19,526 bases of DNA, taken from contig DKMD01000039.1 in NCBI GenBank assembly GCA_002470465.1, positions 1 through 19,526 of the forward strand. The letters run 5' to 3'. A program made the position numbers and the translations under genes. The stretch comes from Pluralibacter sp. UBA7423 (GTDB lineage: Bacteria; Pseudomonadota; Gammaproteobacteria; Enterobacterales; Enterobacteriaceae). Positions 11,255-19,526 of the stretch are shown here, in pieces. The notes under the pieces are model-generated. The model was not told the DNA's origin, ran no database searches, and saw only the letters and a program-made list of their open reading frames with translations. The stretch's first letter is position 1, and each line of letters begins with the position of its first letter.

Positions 11255-12112
11255 TTAGTGCTGGTCGTTGCCACGCAGGTAAATGACCCAGTACGTCAAC
11301 CCGACTAACAAACCACCGCCGATAATGTTACCGATTGTCACCGGAATCAGGTTATCAGTGATGAAGTTCATGACAGTCAAGTGTGAGAAATTGTCCGGAG
11401 TCGAACCGATGGCGGTCCAGAATTCCGGGCTGGCGAAGTTCTTAACGACGATACCCATAGGGATCATAAACATGTTTGCGATGCTGTGCTCAAAGCCGCT
11501 GGCGACAAACATCGCAACTGGCAGCACCATAATCATCGCTTTGTCCATCAGGCTGCGGCCGGAGTAGCTCATCCATACGGCCAGACACACCATCAGGTTT
11601 GCCAGAATACCGAGGCAGACAGCCTCAATAAAAGTATGATGCATTTTGTGGTCAGCGGTTTGCAGGACGTTCAGGCCCCATCCGCCGTTGGCGGTCATAT
11701 ATTCGCCAGAAAGCCACATTAGCAGAACAAACAGCAGGCAGCCAATCAGGTTACCAACATAGACGTTGAACCAGTTCTTAGCCAGTTGACCCCAGGTAAT
11801 TTTTCCGCTGGCCTTCGCGACGACAATCAGCACCGTGGAAGTGAAGAGATCGGCCCCGCAGATAACACAAAGGATAAGTCCAAGTGAGAAGCAGATGCCG
11901 CCAATCAGCTTGGCAATACCAAACGGCATTCCTGCCGTGCCAGTCGTGGACGTAATGTAGAAAACGAAGGCAATGGAGATGAAGACACCCGCAGTAATCG
12001 CCAGGAAAAAGGTTTTAAGCGGTTGCTTCGTTGCTTTATAGACACCCGCTTCCTCGGCCACTTTGGCCATCTCAGCTGGGAGTAAAAGATCAAAAGGGTT
12101 GTCAGCTTTCAC
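11255..12112 (-). CDS. focA: Formate channel FocA (FNT family), GTG start
   Basis: FocA is a pentameric inner-membrane channel for formate and related anions. From the GTG at 12112 the protein has 285 residues, exactly the E. coli length, starting (M)KADNPFDLLLP, with about six membrane segments. Thr91 (in DLFTST) and His209 (in FEHSIAN), residues known to control formate passage, are both present. An ATG-initiated reading from 12229 would add 39 residues, but it would start upstream of the predicted promoter and read through it, so it is rejected. The Shine-Dalgarno is only the weak AGAGAG, and with the GTG start it may keep translation below that of pflB. It is the first gene of focA-pflB. 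Confidence 0.97.
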   Translation of the reverse strand: MKADNPFDLLLPAEMAKVAEEAGVYKATKQPLKTFFLAITAGVFISIAFVFYITSTTGTAGMPFGIAKLIGGICFSLGLILCVICGADLFTSTVLIVVAKASGKITWGQLAKNWFNVYVGNLIGCLLFVLLMWLSGEYMTANGGWGLNVLQTADHKMHHTFIEAVCLGILANLMVCLAVWMSYSGRSLMDKAMIMVLPVAMFVASGFEHSIANMFMIPMGIVVKNFASPEFWTAIGSTPDNFSHLTVMNFITDNLIPVTIGNIIGGGLLVGLTYWVIYLRGNDQH

Positions 12113-12144
12113 ACTAACTCTCTCTTTATTAAGTCGGCGACGAG

Positions 12145-12186
12145 ATACTAACAAAGCATTATAGAAGAGAAATTGATGTAGATCAT
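12145..12186 (-). promoter_or_regulatory. Predicted FNR-dependent promoter of focA-pflB
   Basis: An FNR-like dyad, TTGAT-GTAG-ATCAT on the plus strand (12173-12186), matches 9 of 10 consensus bases. On the minus strand a -10-like TAGTAT lies at 12150-12145. A start at about 12138 puts the FNR centre exactly at -41.5. A perfect TATAAT also occurs on the minus strand at 12163-12158 and could serve another start. FNR activation of focA-pfl is established in E. coli. Confidence 0.75.
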
Positions 12187-12322
12187 ATCTCGCCTGGCTT
12201 ATAGGCCCGCAGAACGCGTGGTTTTTCAACGAATGCGGAGTAACTTTTTGATTATCAAAATAAAAATAAATTTTAAAGTTTGCAAAATGAGTTGAATTTT
12301 CTTGCTTAACCTCCTTTAATTC

Positions 12323-12403
12323 AGTTAATTAAAATGGAGTAATATGCATTAAAATTAACATCCCTCGTAAGCTACTAATAATAGTGTTTACGCATAATTA
12401 ACT
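12323..12403. promoter_or_regulatory. Cluster of ArcA-like sites in the 399-base focA-ycaO spacer
   Basis: AGTTAATTAA at 12323-12332 (plus) and AGTTAATTAT at 12403-12394 (minus) both match the ArcA core (A/T)GTTAATTA(A/T) exactly. TGTTAATTTT at 12360-12351 (minus) matches 9 of 10. ArcA-P is a known activator of E. coli focA-pfl from far upstream. The region is very AT-rich, so chance matches are easier. No gene is visible in the spacer. Its other end holds the ycaO terminator. Confidence 0.5.
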
Positions 12404-12439
12404 TAATTATTACAAATTAAATAATGGGCCGTAGAAAAT

Positions 12440-12465
12440 AAAAAAGGGCCACGCTTTGTGGCCCC
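12440..12465 (-). terminator. Intrinsic terminator of ycaO
   Basis: On the minus strand GGGCCAC and GTGGCCC form a perfect 7-bp stem around AAAGC, followed by six T residues (12445-12440). It lies about 47 bases beyond the ycaO stop codon. A small extra dyad, GGCGAA/TTCGCC (12479-12494), lies between them. Confidence 0.93.
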
Positions 12466-12511
12466 GTAATATAGCGCAGGCGAATAATTTCGCCATACAT
12501 TATTTGTGGTT

Positions 12512-14278
12512 TTACTGCTGGTCTGCCCAGAAGCTGGCTTTTGCGCGCTGCAGTTTTTCATAGGCTTTTAACAGTGACTGATGCGCCGGGAAGGCGGCCA
12601 GATCGCTGTCGACCGGCTGCAGACCGTAGAAGGCCGCTTCGCCGCTCAGGGCTGCGCTTGCCGCTTCAACTGCATCTGCGCCGTACATCCGCACGAAGGC
12701 ATTCAGATACTGCAGCGGCTGGCGTTCTTCTTCCTGGGAGAGCAGAAGCAGCGTTTGCAGGCAGCGGTAATAATTGGCGCGTTCAGCGCTGAAAATAGAG
12801 GCGTTGAATTCCATGGTCCACTCAGTCCAGATCAGCGCCTGTTCCAGATCGCCGCCCGCCAGCGCCAGCATAGCTTTTAGCTCGCCGATGCGCAGAGTGT
12901 ACCAGCCGTTGTCTTTTCCGGTTGCCATACCCAGCAGTTCACGAACACGGGTAAAGTCATCAAGACCCTCGTCGTCCATCTGCTCGATCAGCGCCAGATA
13001 ATCTTCTTTATCCCATTCGCTGTTCGGCAGCGACAGGATAGTCTCGCGCAGGTGGCTGCCCATATTGTTATTTGCCAGCCACAGATCTTCTGCCGGATAA
13101 ATATCAGACATGCCCGGCACGATAATACGGCAGGCGTATACGCTCAGGTGTTCATAGTCAGCGATATACACTTCTTTATCTTCCGCCTGGAAAATCGCCA
13201 TCAGCGTAGCGAACTCTTCTTCGGTGGTGCCGGAGAAATTCCAGTCCACAAACGGATAGTCCGCATCCTGCTTAAACATATCCCAGGAGATCAGACCACT
13301 GGAGTCAATGAAGTGCGTCTCAAGATTTGCGTGCTCAGCCACTTCTTCATCATCGAAGGTCGGTGGTGTAAACACGTCGAGATCTTTAAGACCACGACCC
13401 TGCAGCAGCTCGGTCACAGTACGCTCCAGCGCCACGCCAAAATCAGGGTGTGCGCCGAAGGAGGCGAAGCAGGTGCCGTTGGCCGGGTTAAACAGCACGA
13501 CGCAAATTACCGGGTATTTACCGCCCAGGGAGCCGTCGTAGGCGAAGATTGGGAAGCCTTCAGCTTCGAGTTTGGCGATGGATTCCACCACGCCCGGGTA
13601 GCGCGCCAGCACGTCCGCAGGAATTTCCGGCAGGCTGATGCTTTCGGCGATGATGCGGTTTTTGATGTGGCGCTCGAACACTTCAGACAGGCCCTGAACG
13701 CGTGCTTCGTTAGCCGTGTTGCCAGCCGACATGCCGTTGGAGACATACAGGTTGCCAACGATGTTCATCGGAATGTAGACCGTCTCTCCGTCTGACTGAC
13801 GGGTGAATGGCAATCCACATACGCCACGATCGTCATTCCCCGATTGCAGATCGACCAGACCGCTGGCGGTGAGCTGATCGTCCGGATCGTAAAACGCGCG
13901 CAGGCGTGCATCGAGCAGGCCTTCTGGTACGTCATCATCCTCGGGCAGCGGGAACCATTTCTCATTCGGATAGTGAACGAATGGGGCATTGGCAAGGGTT
14001 TCGCCCAGCCAGAAATCTGCGAAGAAATAGTTGGTGGACAGACGCTCGAAGTATTCACCGAGCGCAGAGGCCAGGGCTGCTTTTTTTGTTGCACCTTTGC
14101 CGTTGGTAAAGCACAGCGCGCACTCTTTATCACGAATATGCACGGACCACACGTTCGGCACCGGGTTCAGCCAGGAGGCTTCTTCAATATTGAAACCGAG
14201 GTCCGTCAGTTTTTGCTGGAAGCGGGCGATGGAGTCTTCCAGTGCGGCGTCTTTGCCGGGAATAAAGGTTTGGGTCAT
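12512..14278 (-). CDS. ycaO: YcaO-type ATP-dependent cyclodehydratase-family protein
   Basis: This is the founding member of the YcaO family, which activates amide oxygens by ATP phosphorylation. In E. coli it has been linked to beta-methylthiolation of ribosomal protein S12 with RimO, but its direct substrate is unsettled. The protein has 588 residues against about 586 in E. coli. The ATP/Mg ligands Glu75 and Glu78 (ALGEYFERL) and Glu199 and Glu202 (GLSEVFERHIKNR) are all present. The C-terminal third (about 430-588) is TPR-like. The MTQTFIPGKD start at 14278 is chosen over an in-frame ATG 11 codons upstream because it matches the family. The Shine-Dalgarno is poor. No precursor peptide or maturase gene is adjacent, unlike azole-peptide clusters. 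Confidence 0.97.
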   Translation of the reverse strand: MTQTFIPGKDAALEDSIARFQQKLTDLGFNIEEASWLNPVPNVWSVHIRDKECALCFTNGKGATKKAALASALGEYFERLSTNYFFADFWLGETLANAPFVHYPNEKWFPLPEDDDVPEGLLDARLRAFYDPDDQLTASGLVDLQSGNDDRGVCGLPFTRQSDGETVYIPMNIVGNLYVSNGMSAGNTANEARVQGLSEVFERHIKNRIIAESISLPEIPADVLARYPGVVESIAKLEAEGFPIFAYDGSLGGKYPVICVVLFNPANGTCFASFGAHPDFGVALERTVTELLQGRGLKDLDVFTPPTFDDEEVAEHANLETHFIDSSGLISWDMFKQDADYPFVDWNFSGTTEEEFATLMAIFQAEDKEVYIADYEHLSVYACRIIVPGMSDIYPAEDLWLANNNMGSHLRETILSLPNSEWDKEDYLALIEQMDDEGLDDFTRVRELLGMATGKDNGWYTLRIGELKAMLALAGGDLEQALIWTEWTMEFNASIFSAERANYYRCLQTLLLLSQEEERQPLQYLNAFVRMYGADAVEAASAALSGEAAFYGLQPVDSDLAAFPAHQSLLKAYEKLQRAKASFWADQQ

Positions 14279-14415
14279 GGCAGTCACTTTTGTCGTACGG
14301 AAAGCGCGCAATGATACGGGTTTTGCGTGTCAGGCGCTATCGTCCCGGCGTCGTCGGCGAAAATAAAAGAGTCAGCTACGCTTAAAGGCAGTAACCTCCT
14401 GTTCAGGCAGAAAAA

Positions 14416-15108
14416 ATGCAAGCGTTCGATCTTCACCGTATGGCTTTTGACAAGGTACCCGTGGATTTTCTTGCGGAAGTGGCGCTGCGCAGTCTCTATA
14501 CCTTCGTGCTGGTGTTTCTGTTTCTAAAAATAACCGGTCGGCGCGGCGTCCGACAAATGTCATTGTTTGAAGTACTGATTATCCTGACGCTGGGCTCGGC
14601 GGCGGGCGATGTTGCGTTTTACGATGACGTTCCTATGTTACCCGTGCTGATCGTATTCGTTACGCTGGGGATACTGTACCGGCTGGTGATGTGGCTGATG
14701 TCACACAGTGAAAAGCTGGAAGATCTGCTGGAGGGAAAACCGGTGATCGTTGTTTCTGATGGCGAACTGGCCTGGGAAAAACTGCGCGCGGAAAACCTGA
14801 CGGAGTTTGAGTTTTTCATGGAGCTACGCCTGAACGGTATCGAACATCTCGGGCAGGTAAAGCGGGCGATTATGGAAACCAACGGCCAGATCAGCGTCTA
14901 TTACTTCAGCGATGAGGACGTGAAACCCGGTTTGCCGATTTTGCCCGGAAAGTGTGTTGAACGCTTCACTGTATTGCCGGAAGAGAACGACTATGCCTGT
15001 ACCAGATGCAGCGCGATTTTTCATCTCCATGCCGGAGATCGGCAATTATGCGCCCGCTGTGCCAATCCGGAATGGGCGAAGGCCAGCAGGGCCAAACGGA
15101 TCACCTGA
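14416..15108 (+). CDS. ycaP: DUF421 inner-membrane protein YcaP
   Basis: The protein has 230 residues, the same as E. coli YcaP; its function is unknown. Two or three membrane segments cover about 25-95 (LYTFVLVFLFLKITG, FEVLIILTLGSAAGD, VLIVFVTLGILYRLVMWL). A cytoplasmic DUF421 domain follows, with EGKPVIVV and LTEFEFFMELRLNGIEHLGQV. The C-terminus has a rubredoxin-like metal site, Cys195/Cys198 and Cys212/Cys215 (CTRC and CARC). The ATG at 14416 gives the full first segment, but only a weak Shine-Dalgarno is seen. It diverges from ycaO across 137 bases that must hold both promoters; I could not place either with confidence. Confidence 0.95.
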   Translation: MQAFDLHRMAFDKVPVDFLAEVALRSLYTFVLVFLFLKITGRRGVRQMSLFEVLIILTLGSAAGDVAFYDDVPMLPVLIVFVTLGILYRLVMWLMSHSEKLEDLLEGKPVIVVSDGELAWEKLRAENLTEFEFFMELRLNGIEHLGQVKRAIMETNGQISVYYFSDEDVKPGLPILPGKCVERFTVLPEENDYACTRCSAIFHLHAGDRQLCARCANPEWAKASRAKRIT

Positions 15109-15195
15109 CAGCAAGAATGTCGGTAATGTGACGTCAAGCTGGCAGATTCTGTTGTGTGAGCGCCGCCGCATTTTTCGGCGTGCGAGGATTTGCCA

Positions 15196-15224
15196 TTGCG
15201 GCCTGTGTCACTGAATGGTAAAAC
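15196..15224 (+). promoter_or_regulatory. Possible serC-aroA promoter
   Basis: TTGCGG (15196-15201) and TAAAAC (15219-15224) are 17 bases apart, with TGG before the -10 as an extended element. The start would be near 15231, giving a leader of about 56 bases. A weak dyad, CGCCG/CGGCG (15164-15180), lies just upstream. In E. coli the operon responds to Lrp and CRP; I see no clear site for either. Confidence 0.4.
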
Positions 15225-15286
15225 CGATAGCCACAGGAAACACTTATGCCTGCGGGCAGATAACTTGTATAGCGTGGTGAGGGGAA

Positions 15287-16375
15287 ATGACTCAGGTCTT
15301 CAATTTTAGTTCTGGTCCGGCAATGCTTCCGGCGGATGTTCTTAAACTGGCGCAACAGGAGCTGTGCAACTGGCAGGGGCTTGGCACCTCGGTGATGGAA
15401 ATCAGCCATCGCGGCAAAGAGTTCATCCAGGTGGCCGAAGAGGCGGAAAAAGACTTCCGTGACCTGCTCAATATCCCTTCCAACTATAAAGTGCTGTTTT
15501 GCCACGGCGGCGGGCGCGGTCAGTTCGCTGGCGTACCGCTGAATCTGCTGGGTGAGAAAACCACTGCCGATTACGTCGACGCAGGCTACTGGGCAGCAAG
15601 CGCAGTGAAGGAAGCGAAAAAATACTGCGCGCCAAACGTGATCGATGCCAAAGTCACCGTGGATGGTTTGCGCGCCGTGAAACCGATGCGTGACTGGCAG
15701 CTTTCCGATAACGCGGCTTATCTGCACTACTGCCCGAATGAAACCATCGACGGCATCGCCATTGATGAAGCCCCGAACTTTGGCAAGGACGTTATCGTTG
15801 CTGCAGACTTCTCTTCTACTATTCTGTCCAGCCCGATAGACGTTAGCCGCTATGGCGTGATTTATGCCGGTGCGCAGAAAAATATCGGCCCGGCTGGTTT
15901 GACGCTGGTCATCGTCCGTGAAGACCTGCTTGGCAAAGCGCACATCGCTTGTCCGTCAATTCTTGATTACACCGTGCTGAACGACAATGATTCAATGTTC
16001 AATACCCCGCCGACCTTCGCCTGGTATCTGGCAGGCCTGGTCTTCAAATGGCTGAAAGAGCAGGGCGGCGTGGCGGCGATGGATCGCGTTAACCAGCAGA
16101 AAGCGGATCTGCTTTACAGCACCATCGACAACAGCGATTTCTACCGTAATGACGTAGCTACGGCTAACCGTTCCCGCATGAACGTGCCATTCCAGCTGGC
16201 GGACAGCGCGCTGGACAAGCTGTTCCTGGAAGAGTCCTTTGCTGCCGGTCTGCATGCGCTGAAAGGCCACCGCGTGGTAGGCGGTATGCGTGCCTCCATC
16301 TATAACGCAATGCCGCTGGCAGGCGTTGAAGCGTTAACCGACTTTATGAAAGCGTTCGAACGTCGCCACGGTTAA
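15287..16375 (+). CDS. serC: Phosphoserine aminotransferase
   Basis: SerC is a PLP enzyme that transfers the amino group of glutamate to 3-phosphohydroxypyruvate for serine synthesis, and to 3-hydroxy-4-phosphohydroxythreonine for pyridoxal phosphate synthesis. The 362 residues equal the E. coli enzyme. The PLP-binding lysine is Lys198 in [18 protein letters not shown] at 73-80 is the phosphate/PLP-side loop, and the tail [14 protein letters not shown] is conserved. GAGGGGA precedes the ATG at a good distance. It forms a mixed-function operon with aroA, 69 bases downstream: serine and chorismate are both needed for enterobactin and tryptophan. Confidence 0.99.
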   Translation: MTQVFNFSSGPAMLPADVLKLAQQELCNWQGLGTSVMEISHRGKEFIQVAEEAEKDFRDLLNIPSNYKVLFCHGGGRGQFAGVPLNLLGEKTTADYVDAGYWAASAVKEAKKYCAPNVIDAKVTVDGLRAVKPMRDWQLSDNAAYLHYCPNETIDGIAIDEAPNFGKDVIVAADFSSTILSSPIDVSRYGVIYAGAQKNIGPAGLTLVIVREDLLGKAHIACPSILDYTVLNDNDSMFNTPPTFAWYLAGLVFKWLKEQGGVAAMDRVNQQKADLLYSTIDNSDFYRNDVATANRSRMNVPFQLADSALDKLFLEESFAAGLHALKGHRVVGGMRASIYNAMPLAGVEALTDFMKAFERRHG

Positions 16376-16391
16376 TGCCCCCTGTTTTCAT

Positions 16392-16422
16392 CCCCGTAGC
16401 CCGTCTGCGGGGTTTTTATTTT
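16392..16422 (+). terminator. Terminator-like hairpin between serC and aroA
   Basis: CCCCGTAG (16392-16399) and CTGCGGGG (16405-16412) form an 8-bp stem with one G-U pair around CCCGT. TTTTTATTTT follows at once (16413-16422). It lies inside the operon, 23 bases before the aroA ATG, so it should reduce rather than stop transcription into aroA. Confidence 0.85.
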
Positions 16423-16444
16423 CTGCTTTTGAGAGTTAAGTTTC

Positions 16445-17728
16445 ATGGAATCCCTGACGTTACAACCCATCGCGCGCGTAGATGGCACCATCAATTTACC
16501 CGGTTCAAAAAGTGTCTCTAACCGCGCTCTTTTGCTGGCGGCATTAGCCCGTGGCACCACCGTGCTGACCAACCTGCTGGACAGCGACGACGTGCGCCAC
16601 ATGCTTAATGCGCTGACTGCGTTAGGCGTTCAGTACACGCTCTCTGCCGATCGTACCCGCTGCGAAGTGACCGGCAACGGCGGCCCGCTTCAGGCGGGAA
16701 CAGCGCTTGATCTGTTCCTCGGTAACGCAGGGACGGCGATGCGGCCATTGGCGGCAGCGCTGTGCCTTGGCAGTAACGATATCGTGCTGACCGGTGAGCC
16801 GCGCATGAAAGAGCGCCCGATTGGTCATCTGGTTGATGCTTTGCGTCAGGGCGGCGCAGAGATTGAGTATCTGGAGCAGGAAAACTATCCACCGCTGCGT
16901 CTGAAGGGCGGTTTTACAGGTGGCGAAGTTGCGGTAGACGGTAGCGTGTCCAGCCAGTTCCTGACGGCACTGCTGATGACGGCACCACTGGCTCCGCAGG
17001 ACACGGTCATCACCATTAAAGGTGAACTGGTGTCAAAACCGTATATCGATATCACTCTGCACATGATGAACACTTTCGGCGTGCAGGTTGAGAATCAGAA
17101 CTATCAACGCTTTGTCGTAAAAGGCGGGCAGGATTACCACTCTCCTGGTGCATACCTGGTGGAAGGCGATGCTTCTTCAGCGTCCTATTTCCTCGCAGCG
17201 GGTGCCATCAAAGGTGGCACGGTCAAAGTGACCGGCATTGGTCGCAATAGCGTGCAGGGCGACATCCGCTTTGCGGACGTTCTGGAAAAAATGGGCGCAA
17301 CCGTTACCTGGGGTGACGATTTCATCGCCTGTACGCGCGGTGAATTGAACGCTATCGATATGGACATGAACCATATTCCGGATGCTGCGATGACTATCGC
17401 AACTGCGGCCCTGTTCGCGAAAGGCACGACTACGCTTCGCAACATTTATAACTGGCGCGTGAAAGAAACGGATCGTCTGTTTGCGATGGCAACCGAGCTG
17501 CGCAAAGTCGGGGCTGAAGTGGAAGAGGGCGAAGACTACATTCGCGTGACGCCACCGGCACAGCTGACATTTGCAGAAATCGGTACCTATGACGATCACC
17601 GCATGGCGATGTGCTTCTCGCTGGTGGCGCTGTCGGACACGCCGGTCACGATTCTCGATCCGAAATGTACGTCAAAAACCTTCCCGGATTACTTTGAACA
17701 GCTCGCACGTATCAGCACGCTGGCCTGA
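16445..17728 (+). CDS. aroA: 3-Phosphoshikimate 1-carboxyvinyltransferase (EPSP synthase)
   Basis: AroA joins shikimate-3-phosphate and phosphoenolpyruvate in the sixth step of the shikimate pathway to chorismate. It has 427 residues, as in E. coli. The [12 protein letters not shown] segment (19-30) with Lys22 and the loop [11 protein letters not shown] (92-102) are the two signature regions; Gly96, Thr97 and Pro101 are the ordinary residues of the glyphosate-sensitive class I enzyme. [13 protein letters not shown] and [10 protein letters not shown] supply further active-site residues. Translation starts at an ATG with a weak GAGAG upstream. The gene follows serC after a terminator-like hairpin. 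The ycaL gene that follows it in K-12 is missing here. Confidence 0.99.
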   Translation: MESLTLQPIARVDGTINLPGSKSVSNRALLLAALARGTTVLTNLLDSDDVRHMLNALTALGVQYTLSADRTRCEVTGNGGPLQAGTALDLFLGNAGTAMRPLAAALCLGSNDIVLTGEPRMKERPIGHLVDALRQGGAEIEYLEQENYPPLRLKGGFTGGEVAVDGSVSSQFLTALLMTAPLAPQDTVITIKGELVSKPYIDITLHMMNTFGVQVENQNYQRFVVKGGQDYHSPGAYLVEGDASSASYFLAAGAIKGGTVKVTGIGRNSVQGDIRFADVLEKMGATVTWGDDFIACTRGELNAIDMDMNHIPDAAMTIATAALFAKGTTTLRNIYNWRVKETDRLFAMATELRKVGAEVEEGEDYIRVTPPAQLTFAEIGTYDDHRMAMCFSLVALSDTPVTILDPKCTSKTFPDYFEQLARISTLA

Positions 17729-17736
17729 TGTTCTCC

Positions 17737-17764
17737 CTGCGCTGCGCCTTCAGGCGTAGCGCAG
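17737..17764 (+). other. Long hairpin after aroA without a U-tract
   Basis: Twelve-base arms CTGCGCTGCGCC (17737-17748) and GGCGTAGCGCAG (17753-17764), with a single G-U pair, enclose a TTCA loop. It begins 9 bases after the aroA stop. AATGACG follows, so it lacks the T-run of an intrinsic terminator. It probably marks the 3' end of serC-aroA mRNA by Rho action or protection from exonucleases. Confidence 0.6.
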
Positions 17765-17840
17765 AATGACGTTTCCTGACATTCCCTCTGCGCATTTCTT
17801 CTACACTCACCTTCAAACTGTCTGTTATTTGCAACCAGTA

Positions 17841-17870
17841 TTACCGGTTACGGGTAATGGCGCGTATAAT
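17841..17870 (+). promoter_or_regulatory. Predicted cmk promoter
   Basis: A perfect TATAAT (17865-17870) lies 18 bases after TTACCG (17841-17846), giving a start near 17877 and a leader of about 38 bases. The spacer carries the dyad TTACC/GGTAA (17841-17857), which overlaps the -35. Confidence 0.6.
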
Positions 17871-17914
17871 GCGCGGCGTTTAAGTAACTGACGCCTTGAA
17901 TGAAGGAGAAAACG

Positions 17915-18598
17915 ATGACGGCAATTGCCCCGGTAATCACCATTGATGGGCCAAGCGGTGCAGGAAAAGGCACCTTGTGCAAGGCAATGGCGGAAGCGTT
18001 GCAGTGGCATCTGCTGGATTCAGGTGCGATCTACCGCGTACTGGCTCTGGCGGCATTACATCATCATGTTGACGTGACTTCGGAAGAGGCGCTGGTGCCG
18101 CTGGCTGCACACCTTGACGTGCGCTTTGTCTCCACCGACGGCAATCTTGAAGTGATCCTCGAAGGTGAAGACGTCAGCGGTGAAATCCGTACTCAGGAAG
18201 TGGCTAATGCGGCGTCCCAGGTGGCGGCATTTCCACGCGTACGTGAAGCCCTTCTGCGCCGTCAGCGCGCGTTTCGTGAAGCGCCAGGCTTGATTGCAGA
18301 TGGACGGGATATGGGAACCGTGGTCTTCACCGATGCGCCCGTTAAAATTTTCCTTGACGCTTCGCCGGAAGAACGTGCTCAGCGCCGTATGCTTCAGTTG
18401 CAGGAAAAGGGCTTTAGTGTTAACTTTGATCGCCTTTTGGCAGAGATCAAGGAACGCGACGATCGTGACCGCAACCGTGCGGTGGCGCCGCTGGTTCCCG
18501 CTGCTGATGCTTTAGTCCTCGATTCAACGCGATTAAGCATTGAGCAAGTGATTGAAAAAGCGCTACAATACGCGCGCCAAAAACTGGCTGCTGCCTGA
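17915..18598 (+). CDS. cmk: Cytidylate kinase
   Basis: Cmk phosphorylates CMP and dCMP with ATP, recycling pyrimidine nucleotides from RNA and phospholipid turnover. It has 227 residues, as in E. coli. The P-loop GPSGAGKGT is at 12-20. The NMP-binding region with SGAIYR (36-41) and [12 protein letters not shown] supplies substrate contacts, and [15 protein letters not shown] is the lid segment. [12 protein letters not shown] at 17915 is chosen over an in-frame ATG at 17900 because AAGGAGA (17903-17909) stands between them and fits the later start. It precedes rpsA, with which it is usually co-transcribed; a strong rpsA promoter probably lies inside its 3' end. Confidence 0.99.
   Translation: MTAIAPVITIDGPSGAGKGTLCKAMAEALQWHLLDSGAIYRVLALAALHHHVDVTSEEALVPLAAHLDVRFVSTDGNLEVILEGEDVSGEIRTQEVANAASQVAAFPRVREALLRRQRAFREAPGLIADGRDMGTVVFTDAPVKIFLDASPEERAQRRMLQLQEKGFSVNFDRLLAEIKERDDRDRNRAVAPLVPAADALVLDSTRLSIEQVIEKALQYARQKLAAA
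18540..18569 (+). promoter_or_regulatory. Predicted rpsA promoter inside the cmk 3' end
   Basis: TTGAGC (18540-18545) and TACAAT (18564-18569) are 18 bases apart. They are followed by the GC-rich discriminator ACGCGCGCC, typical of growth-rate and ppGpp controlled promoters. The start near 18576 gives an rpsA leader of about 148 bases. The position matches my recollection of a main rpsA promoter in E. coli. Confidence 0.6.

Positions 18599-19526
<928 letters not shown>

Noticed and set aside
12113..12229. 39-residue N-terminal extension of focA from an upstream ATG
   Set aside because: It runs through the FNR site and -10 region and is absent from the E. coli protein; the GTG at 12112 gives the exact family length.
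13052..13795. 247-codon plus-strand frame opposite ycaO
   Set aside because: It is antisense to a conserved, highly recognisable gene; no ribosome site or family features.
15134..15943. 269-codon minus-strand frame opposite serC and its promoter region
   Set aside because: It is a shadow of serC; the translated sequence shows no family signature.
16445..17728. Possible glyphosate-tolerant variant of aroA
   Set aside because: Gly96, Thr97 and Pro101 are the normal residues of the sensitive class I enzyme.

Overview
The window is a conserved piece of enterobacterial chromosome. The proteins can be followed almost residue by residue against the remembered Escherichia coli K-12 products, and the gene order is the E. 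coli serS-dmsABC-ycaD-pflA-pflB-focA-ycaO-ycaP-serC-aroA-cmk-rpsA order. It is not E. coli itself. Genes that K-12 carries in this stretch (ycaC after dmsC, ycaM/ycaN/ycaK before pflA, ycaL between aroA and cmk) are absent, and a different LysR-type regulator follows ycaD. Many substitutions and the REP-like repeat type suggest a relative such as Enterobacter, Lelliottia or Leclercia. The genus is inferred, not proven.

Layout. 28-1363: serS with its own terminator. 1373-5457: dmsABC, anaerobic DMSO respiration, behind an FNR-type promoter and a near-ideal ModE (molybdate) operator. 5733-6881: ycaD, an MFS transporter with a strong terminator. 6965-7861: an unrecognised LysR-type regulator that converges on pflA, with REP-like repeats between them. 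7962-12112 (minus strand): pflA, pflB and focA, the formate module. pflB has its own terminator, and focA is preceded by an AT-rich region with FNR and ArcA-like sites. 12512-14278 (minus): ycaO, divergent from ycaP (14416-15108, plus). 15287-17728: the serC-aroA operon with an internal terminator-like hairpin. 17915-18598: cmk. 18724 to the window end: rpsA, cut by the edge, with a structured leader.

How the genes work together. Most of the first 12 kb belongs to anaerobic life. PflB, activated by the radical-SAM enzyme PflA, cleaves pyruvate to acetyl-CoA and formate. FocA moves formate across the inner membrane. DmsABC passes quinol electrons to DMSO and related oxides. The dms and focA-pfl promoter regions both carry FNR-like dyads. 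The other half is housekeeping: seryl-tRNA synthesis, serine/PLP and chorismate synthesis, CMP phosphorylation and ribosomal protein S1.

I found no mobile element, CRISPR array, tRNA or rRNA gene, and no clear new multi-gene system. The points most worth a second look are the unfamiliar LysR gene and the repeats over its stop codon, the placement of the ModE site, the local gene losses relative to E. coli, and hairpins after dmsC and aroA that lack U-tracts.
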